Source: Anaerolineales bacterium
GTDB lineage: Bacteria; Chloroflexota; Anaerolineae; Anaerolineales; UBA6663
Length of the DNA: 7,466 nt
Direction: 5' to 3'
Assembly: GCA_017999235.1 (NCBI GenBank)
Contig: JAGOBN010000185.1
Span: forward strand, 1-7,466
A program made the position numbers and the translations under genes. This document shows, in pieces, positions 5,768 to 7,466 of this stretch (its first letter is position 1; every line of letters starts with the position of its first letter). The notes below the pieces were generated by a model. The model searched no databases, had not been told where the DNA came from, and saw only the letters and a list, made by a program, of their open reading frames with translations.

Positions 5768-6850
5768 GTGAACACGTTCGCCTTCATCATTCATCCGATC
5801 GACCCGAAGCGCGATGTCAGCCGCAAATTTCCGCGGCTGGGCAAGTACCTGACCGTCGGGCAGATCAACTTTTTCAGCACGTTTTTCCCGCCGGTCTATA
5901 TTTCCGAAATCACCGGGATTCGCTCCGCCGCCACCGGCCAGGAGATCAAAGGCTGGTTGGTGGCCTGCCCGTACACGCCCCAGCGGATGCTCGAATTGCC
6001 CGCCGAGAGCGTGTACCGTAAAATCGTCCAAACTGGACGCCTGGCGGAGAAATTAGGCGCCCAAGTGCTGGGCCTGGGCGCGTTCACGTCCGTGGTCGGC
6101 GACGCCGGAGTGACCATCGCCAAACGCTTGTCCATCCCGGTCACCACCGGCGACTCGTACACCGTGGCCGTGGCGGTGCAGGCGGTGCAAGAGGCGGCAC
6201 GGCAGCTGGGCCTGCCGCTGGAAACGGCCACGGCCGCCGTGGTCGGCGCGACGGGCGCGATTGGGGCGGTGGCCGCCGAGTTGATCGCCCGCCAGGTGCG
6301 CCGGCTGTGGCTGATCGGCCGGCGGCCGGCGGCCCTGGAAGCCGTGCGCGACCGGATCGCGGCGCGCGCCCCGGCCGAGGTGCGGATCGGCACGGATATG
6401 GCCGGCCTGCGCGAGGCGGATCTGATCTTGACGGTCACCAGCGCCGTGGAAGCCGTGATCGAGCCGGAGCAGCTGAAGTCCGGCGCCGTGATCTGTGATG
6501 TGGCCCGGCCGCGCGACGTCTCAGCGCGGGTGGCCGCCGTCCGCGACGATGTGCTGGTGATCGACGGCGGCATGGTGGCCGTCCCGGGCGCCGTGGATTT
6601 CCATTTCAATTTTGGCTTCCCGCCCGGCCTGGCCTACGCCTGCATGGCCGAGACCATGGCGCTGGCGCTGGACAACCGGCGGGAAAGCTACACCCTGGGC
6701 AAGGAGCTGAGCGTGACGCAAGTGGAGACCATCGCGCAGATCGCGGCCCGGCACGGCTTCCGGCTGGGCGGGTTCCGCTCGTTCGAGAAACCGGTGACGC
6801 CGGAGCAGGTGGAACGCGTCGCGGCCGCCCGCCGCGCGGTGCTGGGATGA
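5768..6850 (+). CDS. Long-chain acyl-ACP reductase-like NAD(P)-dependent oxidoreductase (COG5322)
   Basis: The product is 360 aa. The N-terminus FAFIIHPIDPKRDVSRKFP is typical of the COG5322 family. A Rossmann fingerprint G160-A-T-G163-A-I-G166 in AVVGATGAIGAVAAELIAR is followed by LWLIGRR, whose Arg pair after the second strand suggests NADPH. The C-terminal segment YACMAETMALAL places a cysteine at residue 292, followed by YTLGKELSVTQVETIAQIAARHGF. This matches the layout around the active-site cysteine (Cys294 by my recollection) of cyanobacterial AAR, which forms a thioester with the acyl group and releases a fatty aldehyde. Acyl-ACP or acyl-CoA reduction to aldehyde is therefore the best guess; the older label 'amino acid/shikimate dehydrogenase-like' only reflects the Rossmann fold. 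It starts at GTG 5768, since an in-frame TGA lies at 5762-5764. The stop overlaps the start of the next gene (ATGA). No aldehyde-deformylating oxygenase gene is adjacent in the window. Confidence 0.8.
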   Translation: MNTFAFIIHPIDPKRDVSRKFPRLGKYLTVGQINFFSTFFPPVYISEITGIRSAATGQEIKGWLVACPYTPQRMLELPAESVYRKIVQTGRLAEKLGAQVLGLGAFTSVVGDAGVTIAKRLSIPVTTGDSYTVAVAVQAVQEAARQLGLPLETATAAVVGATGAIGAVAAELIARQVRRLWLIGRRPAALEAVRDRIAARAPAEVRIGTDMAGLREADLILTVTSAVEAVIEPEQLKSGAVICDVARPRDVSARVAAVRDDVLVIDGGMVAVPGAVDFHFNFGFPPGLAYACMAETMALALDNRRESYTLGKELSVTQVETIAQIAARHGFRLGGFRSFEKPVTPEQVERVAAARRAVLG

Positions 6851-7466
6851 CGGGGCGCCTGGAGCCGGCCCACCGGCTGCTGGTGGTGGAAGATGATGCC
6901 GACAACTCCCACCTGCTGCAGACCTATTTCTCGGCCCACGGCTACACCGTCGATGTGGCCGTGCGCGGCCGCGCCGGCCTGGACCTGGCCCGCCAGGGCA
7001 ACTACGAGCTCATCATCCTGGACCTCAACCTGCCGGAGATGGACGGCTTTGAAGTCCTGCAGGCCCTGCGCCAATCCCAGCGCGCCGGCCATATCCCCGT
7101 GATCATCCTGACCGAGCGCGCCGCGCAGTCGGACCGGCTGGCCGGCCTGAGCCTGGGCGCGCATGACTACGTGGTGAAACCCTATGACCTGGAGGAGCTG
7201 CGTCTGCGCGTGCAGTCCGCGGTGACCCGCGCCGCGCGCGACAGCCTGCTGGACCCGCGCACCGGCCTGCCCACCGGCCGGCTGATCGAGGACCACGCCC
7301 GCCGCGTCGCCGGCCTGCCCGGCTGGCACCGGCTGGAATGCCGTATCGAGGCCTTTCGGCCGTTTCTCGATCTCAACGGCTTCGCGGCCGGCGACGAAGT
7401 GCTGGTCTTCACCGCCCGGCTGCTGCGCGATACCCTGGCCGAGGCCGGCACGCCCGACGACCTGAT
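6847..7466 (+). CDS. Response regulator with degenerate GGDEF-type output domain, 3' end cut by window edge
   Basis: 206 codons are visible from the ATG at 6847, which overlaps the previous stop as ATGA, so translation is probably coupled. The receiver domain (about residues 10-125) is complete: acidic pair Asp16/Asp17, phosphoacceptor Asp59 in LIILDLNLPEMDGFE, Thr89, and Lys111 in VVKPYD. Next comes DPRTGLPTGRLIEDH (136-150), the usual entry into a GGDEF fold. The substrate-contact region, commonly FKxxND...GHxxGD, reads FRPFLDLNGFAAGDEVL (170-186), so several nucleotide-contact residues differ. The window stops at GTPDDL, just before the place where the GG(D/E)EF loop would fall, so catalytic ability cannot be judged. 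It could be a diguanylate cyclase or, more likely, a catalytically degenerate relative. Its cognate kinase is not in the window. Linkage to the reductase gene suggests that lipid/aldehyde chemistry and phosphorelay signalling are co-expressed. Confidence 0.85.
   Translation, partial: MTGRLEPAHRLLVVEDDADNSHLLQTYFSAHGYTVDVAVRGRAGLDLARQGNYELIILDLNLPEMDGFEVLQALRQSQRAGHIPVIILTERAAQSDRLAGLSLGAHDYVVKPYDLEELRLRVQSAVTRAARDSLLDPRTGLPTGRLIEDHARRVAGLPGWHRLECRIEAFRPFLDLNGFAAGDEVLVFTARLLRDTLAEAGTPDDL

Overview
The window is GC-rich and densely coding, and the gene families suggest a bacterium of the Chloroflexota (Anaerolineae-like). This placement is inferred from the combination of a DUF3048 (YerB-like) lipoprotein, a PATAN/DUF4388 protein beside a COG2229-type small GTPase, and a receiver protein with a degenerate GGDEF domain. 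It also rests on the short GATTG-type intergenic repeats. No rRNA, tRNA or taxonomic marker gene is present to prove it.

Layout: positions 1-1211 carry a minus-strand lipoprotein gene whose 3' end lies beyond the left edge. Positions 1212-1387 are a divergent promoter region with a near-consensus sigma-70-type promoter firing rightward and a weaker one firing leftward. From 1388 to the right edge everything is on the plus strand. The genes in order are: PATAN/DUF4388 protein (1388-2224), Ras-like GTPase (2247-2780), alpha/beta hydrolase (2863-3666), V4R-like cysteine-rich protein (3653-4294), left-handed beta-helix hexapeptide-repeat protein (4408-5694), a reductase resembling long-chain acyl-ACP reductase, COG5322 (5768-6850), and a response regulator with a GGDEF-like output domain (6847-7466, cut by the right edge). 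Two non-coding gaps in this run (4295-4407 and 5695-5767) are relatively AT-rich and structured. The first has nested and competing inverted repeats. The second has a hairpin followed by seven copies of an 8-bp repeat that run up to the next start codon.

How the genes may work together (inference): the PATAN protein and the GTPase form a classic signalling pair. The middle genes look like small-molecule or lipid chemistry: a hydrolase, a V4R domain of the predicted hydrocarbon-binding class, a hexapeptide-repeat acyltransferase-like protein, and a reductase that keeps the cysteine and Rossmann motif of cyanobacterial acyl-ACP reductase. The last visible gene again is signalling. A GTPase-linked signalling module next to fatty-aldehyde or acyl chemistry is the most interesting hypothesis here, but only gene order and families support it.
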